DNA of 59,156 nucleotides from the NCBI RefSeq assembly GCF_005889715.1, contig NZ_VCKW01000013.1, positions 1-59,156 of the forward strand. The letters are read 5' to 3'. The position numbers were made by a program, and so were the translations under genes. The notes beneath the pieces are model-generated. The model saw only the letters and a program-made list of their open reading frames with translations, did not search any database and was not told the DNA's origin. Within the stretch, counting starts at the first letter, position 1. Each line of letters opens with the position of its first letter. The stretch is from Actinomadura soli (GTDB taxonomy: Bacteria; Actinomycetota; Actinomycetes; Streptosporangiales; Streptosporangiaceae). This document shows, piece after piece, positions 15,937-24,963 of the stretch.

Positions 15937-17145
15937 TCAACGCGGTGGGACCTGCAGGGGGAGTTGCAGGACCATGCAGGTTCCTGCGGGGTGGTCTGCT
16001 ATCCGCAGGGTGCCGTTGTGGGCGTGGGCGATCTGGCGGGCGATCGCCGGGCCGAGGCCGGTGCCCGCGGGATCGGCGCGGCGGGCGTCGGCGCGGCGGT
16101 AGAAGCGGCGGAAGACCAGTTCGCGTCAGCGGCGGGGATACCGGGCCCGTCGTCGATGACCTGGAGGGCCGCGTGATCGTTTTCGGTGGTGACGGATACC
16201 TCGATCCGGGTTCGGGCGTGCCGTTCTGCGTTGACCACCAGGTTGCTCAGCAGGCGGAGCAGGCGAGGGCGGGAGCCGTGCACCACGGCCGGGTCCTGAA
16301 GATGGGTGTCGAGGGCATGCGGGCAGGGGACGCGCCGCCAGAGTGTCGCGGACCAGGCGGGACAGATCGACCGGTTCGGTGGACACGGGGGTGCCGGCGT
16401 CCATGCGGGCCAACTCCAGCAGGTCGGCGACGATGTCGCTCAGCCGCTCGGCGTCCTGCAGCGCGGCGTTCAGGACCTGGCGTGAATCGATGTCGGGGTC
16501 GCAGAGGGCGTCCTCCAGCCGCGTCTGCAAGCCGGTGAGGGGATTGCGCAGGTCGTGGGAAGCGTCGGTGACCTCCTGCCGCTGCCGCTCGACCGTTTCT
16601 TCCAGCGCAGCGATGGCATGGCGTTCCTGTGCCCGAGCGTGCCGCAGCCGCTCGTTCACCTCCTGCAGTTCCCGTGACCGAGCGTAGAGTTCGATCTCGG
16701 CCGCCAGCAGACCCTCGGGCTGCGCACTGCCGGACGGCTGGACGTCGTGAACCTGTTCGATGAACGCGGTGATGTCCTCGATCCGGTGGATGATCAGCGC
16801 GACCTTGCCGTCGGGACCCAGCAGCGGCGCGTCCACCGTGCTCCAGTACCGCCGCTCGTACTGCCCTGGCCGCCCCGGCACCTGGAGGTCGTAGCGTCCC
16901 CACGGCATGACGTACGGCACGCCCTCCGCCGGCACCCAATCCAACGCGGCCTGCCAATGCCGGGCGTTCTTGCCGGACAGGCCGCCGGGGAGAGCCTCGA
17001 ACACGTTGCGGCCGATCAGCCGATCGCGGGGGCCCGCCAGCCGCTCATAAGCCTGGTTCACCGCAACGAACACCAGCTCGGGAGAGATGACCGCGCACGC
17101 CACGGGCTCCATGTCGAATACCGCGGCCATATCGACCTCTAGCAT
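15937..17145 (-). pseudogene. PAS-domain sensor histidine kinase, broken by two frameshifts
   Basis: The first frame gives a PAS domain (ACAVISPELVFVAVNQAYERLAG), a coiled linker and a HisKA box (ASHDLRNPLTGL). Near 16330-16345 the protein continues in another frame as a HATPase N-box (LLRLLSNLVVNAERHA) and G1 box (VIDDGPGIP). Near 16125 it shifts again, giving ELVFRRFYRAD, then TGLGPAIARQIAHAHNG, ending at the TGA at 15937. All parts together make a full-length kinase, so two indels disrupt one gene. There is no response-regulator gene beside it. Sequencing error is possible, but two independent shifts favour real decay. Confidence 0.82.
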
Positions 17146-17272
17146 GTCCGTTAACTACCCCAAGCCCCACAAATCAGGACCCACCGGACTATCGATAACT
17201 CGCAAAACGAAGCGCGTTCGACGTGGTCGCCCAGCCGGTCGCCTGGTCGGCCAGGGCCCGTCCGCCGAGCGC

Positions 17273-17893
17273 CTACCGCTCCCGGACGGCGTAGGTCAGG
17301 TGCGTCACCCTCGGGGAGGGCTCCGCGCGGATAGGCTCCAGAGCCACGCGGGCCGCGTCCACGCCCTCGAACAGGCGGATTCCGGAGCCGAACAGCACAG
17401 GCGACAGCGCGATCGAGAACTCGTCGATCAGGCCGGCGTTCACGTACTCCAAGATCGTCGCGCCGCCGCCAGCGATGCGGACGTCCCGGTCGCCGGCGGC
17501 CTGGCGGGCCTGGTCGAGCGCGGACTCGATGCCGTCGTTGACGAAGTGGAAGGTGGTCCCGCCCGGCCGCTCCCAGGGATCACGCTTCTCGTGCGTCACG
17601 ACGAAGACCGGCGTGTGGAACGGCGCCTCCTCCGGCCACATCCGCTCGCCGGCGTCGAACATGCGCTTGCCCATCACGCTCGCGCCGGTGCGCTCGAACG
17701 TCTCCCGCACGATGTCATTGTCGCGCCCTTCCTCGCCGCCCTCGCCAAGCTTCAGGTTCTCCCGGAAGAACCGCTGCGGAAAGACCCACGCCTGCAGTTC
17801 CATCCATTGCCGCCCCATCAACTCCCCGGCGGACTCGGGCGCGATGAACCCGTCCAGCGACATCGACACGCTGAAGAACACCTTTCCGGCCAT
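17273..17893 (-). CDS. Dihydrofolate reductase-family protein (RibD C-terminal domain)
   Basis: 206 residues: start GKVFFSVSMSLDGFIA, ASVMGKRMFDAGE, PVFVVTHEKRDPW, DVRIAGGGATILEYVNAGLIDEF (shown in pieces), and SPVLFGSGIRLFEG. These are the landmarks of the RibD-C/YyaP-like reductase group found across actinobacteria. Its start overlaps the stop of the SRPBCC gene (ATGA). Together with the ArsR gene upstream, this three-gene operon is a common actinobacterial set whose physiological role is not established. Not obviously linked to the biosynthetic clusters. Confidence 0.85.
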   Translation of the reverse strand: MAGKVFFSVSMSLDGFIAPESAGELMGRQWMELQAWVFPQRFFRENLKLGEGGEEGRDNDIVRETFERTGASVMGKRMFDAGERMWPEEAPFHTPVFVVTHEKRDPWERPGGTTFHFVNDGIESALDQARQAAGDRDVRIAGGGATILEYVNAGLIDEFSIALSPVLFGSGIRLFEGVDAARVALEPIRAEPSPRVTHLTYAVRER

Positions 17894-18399
17894 CAGTCCT
17901 CCACTCCCTTCCGAACGATCTCGGTGACGTAGGCGGCCAGGTTGCTCAGGGTCTGCCGGCCGCCCTCGATCGCGTGGTACTTCTCGACGGCCTCGTCGCG
18001 CAGCTCCTTGGTGGGGAACACCGTGCGCATCACGATCCGGGTCGCCGCGCCGTCGGGCGCGAACGTCAGGACCGACTCGAAGGCGTTCGGATCACCGCGG
18101 GACTCGCCGTGCAGCAGCGCGATCCGCTCCGGCGGGGCGATCTCGGTCCAGGAGATCCACTCGGTGTAGTCCGTCCCATCCGGTCCGTGCATCACGAAGT
18201 CCCACACCCCGCCGGCGCGGAACTCGAACGACCGCGTGGTCGTGGTGAACCCCTCCGGTCCCCACCACCGTGACAGGTGCCGGACCTCGGTGAAGGCCTC
18301 GAACACCAGCTCCCGTGGGGCGTCGATGACCCGGGAGATGACGACCTCGCGGTCGGCCGTCGCGGACTGCGCCGGCGCTCCTCGTCGTGTCGCGCTCAT
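17893..18399 (-). CDS. SRPBCC / AHSA1-like protein
   Basis: 168 residues of the START-like SRPBCC fold: VISRVIDAPRELVFEAFTE, HLSRWWGPEGFTTT, EFRAGGVWDFVMHGPDG, YTEWISWTEIAPPERI, then the C-terminal helix region EKYHAIEGGRQTLSNLAAYV. This is the AHSA1-like group usually located beside ArsR repressors. It probably binds a hydrophobic ligand in its central cavity (family knowledge). It is translated with the downstream DHFR-like gene through an ATGA overlap, and its start lies just after the ArsR gene stop. Confidence 0.85.
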   Translation of the reverse strand: MSATRRGAPAQSATADREVVISRVIDAPRELVFEAFTEVRHLSRWWGPEGFTTTTRSFEFRAGGVWDFVMHGPDGTDYTEWISWTEIAPPERIALLHGESRGDPNAFESVLTFAPDGAATRIVMRTVFPTKELRDEAVEKYHAIEGGRQTLSNLAAYVTEIVRKGVED

Positions 18400-18402
18400 C
18401 AG

Positions 18403-18744
18403 CTATTCCTCCTGCCTTGCCTGCTTCAGGTCCTGCACGTACGCGTCCAGCCGGTCGAAGCTCTCGTTCCAGAACCGCTCGAACCCGCCGGTCCACTCGT
18501 GGACCGGCCGCAGCCCGCGGGCGTCAAGGCCGTACAGGCGCTGCTTGCCCGCCTTGCGGTCCCGCACCAGCCCGACCTCCCGGAGCACCCGCAGGTGCTT
18601 GGACGCCCCCGGCTGGGTCATCCCCAGCTCCCGGGCCAACTCGGTCACCGGCCGCTCACCCGCCCGCAACAGCACCAGGATCTCCCGGCGCTGCGGCTCG
18701 GCGATCGCGTTGAAGACGTCCGACGTCGTCGCTGCTCGTGCCAT
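18403..18744 (-). CDS. ArsR-family winged-helix repressor
   Basis: 113 residues: FNAIAEPQRREILVLL, then the recognition region ELARELGMTQPGASKHLRVL and wing VGLVRDRKAGKQRLYGLD, followed by a helix WTGGFERFWNESFDRLDAYV typical of the subgroup paired with SRPBCC proteins. No Cys metal site is visible, so it probably does not sense a metal. The start at 18744 is chosen over in-frame codons at 18753/18756, which would begin inside a palindrome. It heads the ArsR-SRPBCC-DHFR operon and likely represses itself. Confidence 0.85.
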   Translation of the reverse strand: MARAATTSDVFNAIAEPQRREILVLLRAGERPVTELARELGMTQPGASKHLRVLREVGLVRDRKAGKQRLYGLDARGLRPVHEWTGGFERFWNESFDRLDAYVQDLKQARQEE

Positions 18745-18756
18745 GACCACCATCAT

Positions 18757-18772
18757 ATTCCCATATGGGTAT
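18757..18772. promoter_or_regulatory. Palindrome upstream of the ArsR operon, candidate operator
   Basis: AT-n-CCCATATGGG-n-AT: a 10-bp perfect palindrome with matching AT on both flanks, 12 bp upstream of the ArsR start. Position and symmetry fit an ArsR-type autoregulatory operator. No binding data. Confidence 0.45.
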
Positions 18773-18929
18773 GCGTCAACCTGGAGGAACCAGGCGGATC
18801 TTGTGAGGATGCCGATCGAGACCCTTGTCACCTGACTCGGCGAGTTGCGTTCACGCCGACCTCCTCAAGGAACCCGGACGTTGTCCTCCTTGCTGGTCGG
18901 CTTGATGATCCGCGCCAGCACGAGCTGCC

Positions 18930-19013
18930 GGGGAACAACTCATCCCCACCGGTGGCGCACCTTCGTGACCACCATGCTGGACGCAGGTGTGGACCTGCGA
19001 GACGTCACGGTCC
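18930..19013 (+). pseudogene. Fragment of a tyrosine recombinase C-terminus
   Basis: A short reading frame gives HPHRWRTFVTTMLDAGVDLRDVT, which matches the catalytic HxLR(H)TF..T.LD.GVDL..V block of tyrosine recombinases. Catalytic residues are degraded and nothing before or after it is recognisable. On the opposite strand, 18940-19134 gives a fragment resembling an actinobacterial hypothetical protein (VLLLGSPDAVEAARRWHRTV). The rest of the 18773-19167 spacer holds nothing I can assign. Confidence 0.55.
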
Positions 19014-19167
19014 GGTGCCAGCGTCGCGCCGCTTCGACCGCATCCGGTGACCCCAGCAACAGCACCGACTCCCATCGCGCCCCTTGCTCCGAGCGTGCGG
19101 CCGAGAGTTCGGCTCGCCCGTCTTCGAGGAGCACCGGGTGCGGAAAACCGTGGATGCCTCGCCCCGC

Positions 19168-19953
19168 CTACTGGGCGAGGAACTCCTTGATGTGCTTGAG
19201 AAGCTCGGCCGGTTTCTCGATCGCTGCTGCGTGACCTGAGTCGATCTCGACGTACTCACTGCCCGGTATCGCTGCATGAAACTGTTTCGCGTACCGCACG
19301 GGAACCAGCTGGTCATGCCTCATTCCGACGACGAGCGTCGGTGACTTGATGTCTCCGACACGGCCGCTGATGTCCACCTGGCCCACGAAGTCGATCAATG
19401 CGACCATTCCCTCGGACGGCGCCAGTCCAGCGCGCAGCCGAAGGCGTTCACTCGCGCTCATGGAATCCAGGAACGCGTCCGACAGAACATGGAGGAGCGT
19501 GTACTCGGCGAAGGCATCCGCGTCCAGATCGGCGAGCCGACGCCATGTCCGGAGGAGAAGGCGCTGCCACGGATGGCGGTAGTGGACGAATCCGCCCAGG
19601 ACCACCAGGCGGCGGATGAGTTCCGCGTCCTTGCTGGCCACAGCGGCGGCGACGACCGCGCCGGTGGAGATTCCGAACATGTCCACCGGGCCGTTCGCGG
19701 CGGCCCTCACCACTCCCAGCACCTGATCAGCCAGGAGATCGACGTCCACCTCGCCATCAGGGAGGGGGGTGAGGGTGCTACCCGAGTACCCGGGCACGAT
19801 CGTGGTCCGGTGCGGCGTGAACTCCTCGAGCAGGCTCGCGAAGCTCGTCTCCGGATGTCCGGTGCCGCCGTGCACGAGGACGAGTTCCGGCCCTTGACCG
19901 TCCACGTAGTAGCCCACGGGAATTCCGGCGATGTCGACCTGGTGCTTCGTCAT
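19168..19953 (-). CDS. Alpha/beta hydrolase
   Basis: 261 residues. Oxyanion region LVLVHGGTGHPETSF, nucleophile elbow GISTG (Ser about residue 96), late acid region PTLVVGMRHDQLVPV and catalytic His in DSGHAAAIEKP: a complete triad arrangement. The ATG at 19953 lies 2 bp after the MFS gene stop, so the two are co-transcribed. It is the last gene of the long minus-strand operon. It might hydrolyse an ester or thioester of the pathway product, or act in detoxification; no more specific family is visible. Confidence 0.8.
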   Translation of the reverse strand: MTKHQVDIAGIPVGYYVDGQGPELVLVHGGTGHPETSFASLLEEFTPHRTTIVPGYSGSTLTPLPDGEVDVDLLADQVLGVVRAAANGPVDMFGISTGAVVAAAVASKDAELIRRLVVLGGFVHYRHPWQRLLLRTWRRLADLDADAFAEYTLLHVLSDAFLDSMSASERLRLRAGLAPSEGMVALIDFVGQVDISGRVGDIKSPTLVVGMRHDQLVPVRYAKQFHAAIPGSEYVEIDSGHAAAIEKPAELLKHIKEFLAQ

Positions 19954-19955
19954 AC

Positions 19956-21215
19956 TCAAGGTGTTCTGTCCTGTTCTCTCGAAGGTGCGTTGCGCGGCGG
20001 CGTCACTTCGCGGCCCCCCGGGTCGCCGGCCTCGTCGACGGCGTCTCCACCGCGTGACAGCCACCAGGTGAGGAGAGCCGCGCAGGCCGCGAAGGTCGCG
20101 CCGACGGGCAGCAGCAGGGCCGCGGATCGGGTGAGGACGATCGCTCCGATGATGCTGGACAGGAAGTTGCCGAGGTACGCGGCGGACGTGTTGAGCGAGG
20201 TCAGCAGCGGCGCGCCTCCCGAAGACGCGTATGTGATGATCCGGTGCTGCTGCGGGCCGATGACCGAGTACGACACGATGCCGCTGAGCGCCGTGGCGAT
20301 CACCGCTAGGACGAAGATCTCCCGGACCGGCAGCATGATCATGAACACCGCGGTGACGCCCACGGTGGCGGCGATGACGACGCGCCGCGGGTCGTACCGG
20401 TCGGCCAGTGCGCCGGCCGCCAGGTTCCCCCCTGTGGCGGTGACGCCGAACACCAGGAGCAGGAGCGCGAGCCGGGACTGCTCGCCGTCGAGGGCCGGGG
20501 CGAAGACCGCACTCATGTACGTGAAGGGAAGGAAGATCGCGATGAACGCCAGCAGCGTGACCACCAGGATGTTCAGGACCCGCCGGTCGGCGAGCGGCGC
20601 GAAGCGCTGCCGCAGTGTCGCGCCCCGGTCGAGCCTGACGGACGGCAGCAGGAGGGCGACGACGGCCGCGACGACGGCGGCGATCGCGGCGACGAACCAG
20701 ATCGCCGCGCGCCAACCCCAGATCCCGCCGATGAGGGTGCCGAGCGGAGCGCCGAGCACCAGCGCCAGCGTCGCCCCGGCGGTCACCGTGGCGATGGCCT
20801 TGCCCCGCCGCCGCTCACCGGCCAGGTAGGCGGCCGTGGCCACGGCGCTCGCCATGAACAGCGCCGCGCCGGCTCCTGCGAGCGTGCGGGACGCGAGGAC
20901 CAACCCGTAGTTCGACGCCGACGCGGTCACGGCGTTGCCGGCCGCGAGAAGCGCGACACCGGCCACGAGGACCCGGCGCCTGGACCATGTGCCCGTGGCG
21001 GCGGCGAGGATCGGCCCCAGGGTCGCGTAGGCAAGGGAGAACAGGCTGACCATCTGACCGGCGGCACCGGTGCTGACGTGCAGAGTTCTACTGATCTCGG
21101 GAAGGAGACCGACGATGATGAATCCGTCGGTACCGACCACGAATGCGCCGAGCGCCAGAATTGCTGTCTGTGCCCGCCAGGGAGACGTGTCGGCAGACCT
21201 CTCGTTTTCCGCCAC
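19956..21215 (-). CDS. MFS drug-type exporter (DHA1 / AraJ-like)
   Basis: 419 residues with 12 hydrophobic segments: ILALGAFVVGTDGFIIVGLLP in TM1, TGTWSRRRVLVAGVALLAAG in the A-motif loop, ASRTLAGAGAALFMASAVA in TM4, and LVLGAPLGTLIGGIWGWRAA, the antiporter C-motif of TM5. The C-motif makes this a proton-coupled exporter of the DHA1 group. Located between CCR and the hydrolase in the NRPS/PKS operon, it is the likely exporter of that cluster's product. Confidence 0.85.
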   Translation of the reverse strand: MAENERSADTSPWRAQTAILALGAFVVGTDGFIIVGLLPEISRTLHVSTGAAGQMVSLFSLAYATLGPILAAATGTWSRRRVLVAGVALLAAGNAVTASASNYGLVLASRTLAGAGAALFMASAVATAAYLAGERRRGKAIATVTAGATLALVLGAPLGTLIGGIWGWRAAIWFVAAIAAVVAAVVALLLPSVRLDRGATLRQRFAPLADRRVLNILVVTLLAFIAIFLPFTYMSAVFAPALDGEQSRLALLLLVFGVTATGGNLAAGALADRYDPRRVVIAATVGVTAVFMIMLPVREIFVLAVIATALSGIVSYSVIGPQQHRIITYASSGGAPLLTSLNTSAAYLGNFLSSIIGAIVLTRSAALLLPVGATFAACAALLTWWLSRGGDAVDEAGDPGGREVTPPRNAPSREQDRTP

Positions 21216-21334
21216 CGCGTTGAGACCTCCAAATCAGTTGAGGGCACGTCATGTTTCGACGACCCGTCGATTGTGTCGGCATCGCCGCCTGCCCTTTGGC
21301 CAGACTGGGCCGAGCAGGCCGATGGCCCGCCGGC

Positions 21335-22696
21335 TCACGCCCCGACCTTTTCCTCGAGCCGGCCGGACTCCCGGAAAAGGGCGAGCCGCTCCTCGCCGAC
21401 GGAGGCGCGCCGTGCCGCGTTCGTGACGCCGAGCCCCGGCCGCGGCGCCTGGCACAGCACCGCCACTTTGCCGGTGTGCTGGTTGGTCTGCATCAGCCTG
21501 GTCGCCTCGGGCGCCTGGGCCAGCGGATAGACCACCGACAGGGTCGGCACGATGTGGCCGAGTTCGAAGAGCGTGTTGCAGTCCCACTGTTCCTGCAGGT
21601 TCGCGACGTGGCTGCCGATGACCTTCTTCAACCGCATCCACAGGTAGCGGTTGTCGTAGCTGTGCTGGTAGCCGCTGCTGGAGCCACATGTGACCACGAC
21701 GCCGCCGCGGCGGACCACGAACACCGAGACCCCGAAGGTGGCCCGTCCGACGTGCTCGAACACGATGTCCGGGTCGCGCCCCACCCGATCGCGGATGATC
21801 GCGCCGAGCCGCTTGCCGATCTCCAGTACCCGGTCGGGATCGTCGGCGGCGTCATCGCTCAGGCCGATCTCATTGCGGTCGATCACGACGTCGCAGCCGA
21901 GCCGGTGCAGCAACTCGGCCTTGTGCGGTGATCCGACCACGCCGACTGGGATCGCCCCGCCATTTCTGGCGAACTGCACCGCGTACGCGCCGAGCCCACC
22001 CGCCGCACCCCAGATCAGCACCACATCGCCCTGCTTGAGCCGGGCGCCGCGGTTGCCCACCAGCATCCGGTACGCCGTCCCCGCGCACAGCGGGTTCGTC
22101 GCGGCTTCCTCCCAACTCAGGTGGCCGGGTTTGGGGATGAGCTGACTGGCCCGCACCACGGCGTACTCGGCCAGCCCGCCGAAGTTGGTTTCGAAACCCC
22201 AGGCGCGCTGCTCGGCACCGAGCATGCCGTCGGCGTGGGTGCCCGGCTCCTGGTCGTCGACGTAGGCAGGACTCACCACGACATGGTCGCCCGGCCGCCA
22301 GCGGCGGACCCCTGAGCCGACTCGGAGGATGACGCCGGCGGCGTCGGAACCGACGACGTGATAGGGCTGATCATGCCGGCTCGCCCAGCCGCCCTGCCGG
22401 CCGAACTGCTTGAGGAACCGGAATGTCGGTAGCGGCTCGAACATCGCCGACCACACGGTGTTGTAGTTCACCGAACTCGCCATCACAGCGACCAGCACCT
22501 CGTCCGGGGCGAGTTCCGGCATGGGGACCGGACCGACCCGCAGCGACTTGCGCACGTCCTTGTCGTCCGTGTCGCCGAACATGCCGACGTCCTCCACGCG
22601 CAAGTGCGCGGCGAGGTATTCGTCGGGGACCCGAATCCGTTCGACCTCGTCATTAGTGGCCTGGCCGGTCACCAGGGCTTCCAGCGGCGCGCTCAT
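21335..22696 (-). CDS. ccr: Crotonyl-CoA carboxylase/reductase
   Basis: 453 residues of the medium-chain dehydrogenase CCR family, with the NADPH motif IWGAAGGLGAYAVQFA and the usual CCR N-terminal extension. CO2-pocket residues known from the Kitasatospora enzyme are present: Asn in SSVNYNTVW (about residue 77), Phe-Glu in WGFETNFGG (about 168-169) and His in SGYQHSYDN. It should therefore carboxylate and reduce an enoyl-CoA to ethylmalonyl-CoA or a longer alkylmalonyl-CoA. ATG at 22696 follows AAGAAGG. It sits in the operon with a PKS whose AT carries an xAGH motif, so it probably supplies that extender unit. Confidence 0.9.
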   Translation of the reverse strand: MSAPLEALVTGQATNDEVERIRVPDEYLAAHLRVEDVGMFGDTDDKDVRKSLRVGPVPMPELAPDEVLVAVMASSVNYNTVWSAMFEPLPTFRFLKQFGRQGGWASRHDQPYHVVGSDAAGVILRVGSGVRRWRPGDHVVVSPAYVDDQEPGTHADGMLGAEQRAWGFETNFGGLAEYAVVRASQLIPKPGHLSWEEAATNPLCAGTAYRMLVGNRGARLKQGDVVLIWGAAGGLGAYAVQFARNGGAIPVGVVGSPHKAELLHRLGCDVVIDRNEIGLSDDAADDPDRVLEIGKRLGAIIRDRVGRDPDIVFEHVGRATFGVSVFVVRRGGVVVTCGSSSGYQHSYDNRYLWMRLKKVIGSHVANLQEQWDCNTLFELGHIVPTLSVVYPLAQAPEATRLMQTNQHTGKVAVLCQAPRPGLGVTNAARRASVGEERLALFRESGRLEEKVGA

Positions 22697-22736
22697 CCTC
22701 ACCTTCTTCTCAGGCTCGTTGTGCCGCCCGTTGTCG

Positions 22737-23558
22737 TCATGCCTTCGTGACGGCGCTGATCAGCCAGTTCCTCGGCACACCGCGCACCTCACGCGGGGTG
22801 ACGGCGTACGGCCAGCGCCCCGCGCCGGCGCCCGCCTCGCCGGGCTGCCTGAGGTCGCGCACCGCAAAGCCGTGGTCGCTCAAGAACTCCTCCGGTTGGT
22901 CGGTGCCGAACCGCCACGGTGTCCCGTCTTCCCGCAGGGACCGGAGAAACGGCTGGGTCATCGGGTGGCGCAGCAGGGTCGCGCTGGTCATGTCGACGAC
23001 CAGCCAGCTCTCGGGAGGACAGGCGCCGGCCACCGTCTCGAGCAGCTGCCCGACCTGCTGCTCGGTGAGGAAGAAGACCAAGCCTTCGGCGACCCACAGG
23101 GTGCTCTGGGCTGTGTCGAAGCCGCCTGACTTCAACGCCTCCAGCCAGTCTCCGGCCAGGTCGGCCTTGACGGGCACGGTCCGTACCCTCGGCTCGACCA
23201 CGAGCGCGGCCAAGCGCGACTGCTTCTCGGCGAGTAGCGCTCCGTGGTCCACTTCGTAGACGGTGGCGCCCTCAGGCCAGTCGAGGCGGTGGGTGCGCGT
23301 GTCCATACCGTTGGCCAACAGCACGATCTGCCGGATCCCGGTGTGGCCGAGGACGCGCGTGAGGGCGTCGTCCATGTAGCGGGTGCGTACCGCGATGAAG
23401 TCGCTGACGGCGGCTCCCCGGTACCTGTCGAGCAGCTCGAACCCGCGGGGCTCGGCCAGGTGCCGGGCGTAGTCGTCACGGATCAGGCCATCCGCACGTT
23501 CACTCTCCAGGGCGCGGGCGGCCGCGGTCCACTGAGCGGTATAGGAGATGTCGTCCAC
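22737..23558 (-). CDS. SAM-dependent methyltransferase (LCMT/PPM-like class I)
   Basis: 273 residues. The SAM-binding region is unusual for the superfamily but typical of the leucine carboxyl methyltransferase-like group: AVRTRYMDDAL, QIVLLANGMDTRTHRLDWP, VYEVDHGALLAEKQ and STLWVAEGLVFFLT. Such actinobacterial proteins methylate carboxyl or hydroxyl groups of small molecules. It lies between the ACP and CCR genes. A methyl ester or O-methyl group on the pathway product is the simplest expectation, but substrate cannot be read. Confidence 0.82.
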   Translation of the reverse strand: MDDISYTAQWTAAARALESERADGLIRDDYARHLAEPRGFELLDRYRGAAVSDFIAVRTRYMDDALTRVLGHTGIRQIVLLANGMDTRTHRLDWPEGATVYEVDHGALLAEKQSRLAALVVEPRVRTVPVKADLAGDWLEALKSGGFDTAQSTLWVAEGLVFFLTEQQVGQLLETVAGACPPESWLVVDMTSATLLRHPMTQPFLRSLREDGTPWRFGTDQPEEFLSDHGFAVRDLRQPGEAGAGAGRWPYAVTPREVRGVPRNWLISAVTKA

Positions 23559-23610
23559 GTAGGTGTTCTCCTTCTCGTTCGCGTCGGCCCGGACGGGGTG
23601 GCGGGCCGGC

Positions 23611-23856
23611 TCAGCCGGCCAGGAAACGCTTCTCGATGGTGGCCAGGGTGCGCACGTCGTTGATGCCCAGGCAGTCCAGGTCGATCTCTACGCCGCTCGT
23701 CTCCTGGATCAGGAAGACGAACTCGACGAAGGACAGCGAGTCGACCAGGCGGTTCTCGATCAGATCCTCGTCGGGGCCGACGTCGGTCCGGCTCTCGTGT
23801 TTGGCCAGGATCCAGTCCTTGATGACGCCGATACCCGTTGCCTTCGGCTCGGTCAC
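23611..23856 (-). CDS. Stand-alone acyl/aminoacyl carrier protein
   Basis: 81 residues with a GTG start at 23856 after GGAGAGG. Four-helix carrier protein with the phosphopantetheine site in RLVDSLSFVEFVF (Ser about residue 40; DSL motif). Acidic helix II and the sequence EIDLDCLGINDVRTL..IEKRFLAG are normal for this class. The neighbouring gene encodes an amino acid:carrier protein ligase, so this carrier is probably charged with an amino acid rather than a fatty acid. The tethered aminoacyl group would then be the substrate of the diiron oxygenase (inference). Confidence 0.88.
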   Translation of the reverse strand: MTEPKATGIGVIKDWILAKHESRTDVGPDEDLIENRLVDSLSFVEFVFLIQETSGVEIDLDCLGINDVRTLATIEKRFLAG

Positions 23857-24123
23857 TGTGACACCTCTCCTGTGTGGTCTCATGTTCGGTCTCATGTTCG
23901 GGCGGCCGTCGCGACCGCCACGGCATACGCGCCCTCGCGGGCCGGGCTGACCGATGTCTCGGGGATCCAGCCGGGCGGCCTCGGCCAGCGGTGCGGCCGC
24001 TCCCGTGGAGGTGGACGACCGGCCCGGCACCGGCTCCGACGATCCGGCGCGACGAGTTCCTCGGCGCGGGAGATCAGCACGGCGTGGCAGATCAGCATGA
24101 TGTCCACCCCGATGCGTGATGGG

Positions 24124-24963
24124 CTAGGCGGAGTAGGTTTCATGGAGCACCTGCTCGGATCTCGTCCGGGCCTTCTCGGCAGTGCCGTAGCGGTCGATCA
24201 GGACGCTCACCCAGCGTTCCAGCCCGAAGGCGACGCACCCGGTGAACGCCGTCGAGTCGTCGTTCCCGAAGGTGATCCGGCACCGCTCACCGAAGAAGTT
24301 CCGGTGCGTGTTGACCGAGGCGATGGCGAGGCCGTCGACTTGGAACTCGTGCTTGACCGGCTCCATGCGCTGCAGTAGGGCGCGCGCGCCCCCACCCTGG
24401 AAGAACGGATCGGTCGCGGCCTCCACTTCGACGTCGAGGTCCAGTCGGCCAAGGAAGTCCTCGATTCGCTCCCGGAACCGGGCTATCACGTCCTGCGTGT
24501 GCTCGAAGGACCCGATCGCGACGATCTCTCGCATCTGGAAGCTGAGCAGTCGGCGCAGTCCGTCGAAACGGCTTTCCCTGCGGAAGCATTGGTTCACGAG
24601 CGTCACCAGAGTCTCCGGGGGCACTCGCGTGTGCTGGTGCAGCAGATACGCGGCGAAGCAAGTCGCGGTGGACAGGCCGAGGTGGGGGCCCGCCACCTGG
24701 GCGGGCGAGAACCGTCCTTTGGACGGCCCGTCGGTGGGCGTCTCCAACCCCCCGGCGACGAGCGCGAGATGGGGGAAGTTCACGTAGAGGTCCAGGTCCG
24801 CCAACTCGTCCACCGGATAGACCGGTGGCGCCGAGATCTCGTCGGCGCCCGCGTCGATCCCCCAGCCGCGAAAGGCGTCGTCCAGGAGCCGAAGCAGTGC
24901 GGTCTCCGCGGGGCCGAGGATGGCGAGGCCCTCGGCGATCCGGCTGTCTCCTACGCGGGTCAC
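24124..24963 (-). CDS. Amino acid:[carrier protein] ligase (class II aaRS-like)
   Basis: 279 residues with a GTG start overlapping the AurF-like stop (GTGA). The sequence matches truncated homologues of atypical archaeal-type seryl-tRNA synthetase that lack a tRNA-binding domain and transfer an activated amino acid to a carrier protein. Seen: motif-2-like CFRRESRFDGLRRLLSFQMR.IVAIGS, zinc ligands suggested by Cys in STATCFAAYLL, Glu in the motif-2 block, and Cys in FTGCVAFGLERW (also motif 3). Characterised members load Gly or Ala. A dedicated ACP lies 266 bp downstream. No tRNA role is expected. Confidence 0.85.
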   Translation of the reverse strand: MTRVGDSRIAEGLAILGPAETALLRLLDDAFRGWGIDAGADEISAPPVYPVDELADLDLYVNFPHLALVAGGLETPTDGPSKGRFSPAQVAGPHLGLSTATCFAAYLLHQHTRVPPETLVTLVNQCFRRESRFDGLRRLLSFQMREIVAIGSFEHTQDVIARFRERIEDFLGRLDLDVEVEAATDPFFQGGGARALLQRMEPVKHEFQVDGLAIASVNTHRNFFGERCRITFGNDDSTAFTGCVAFGLERWVSVLIDRYGTAEKARTRSEQVLHETYSA

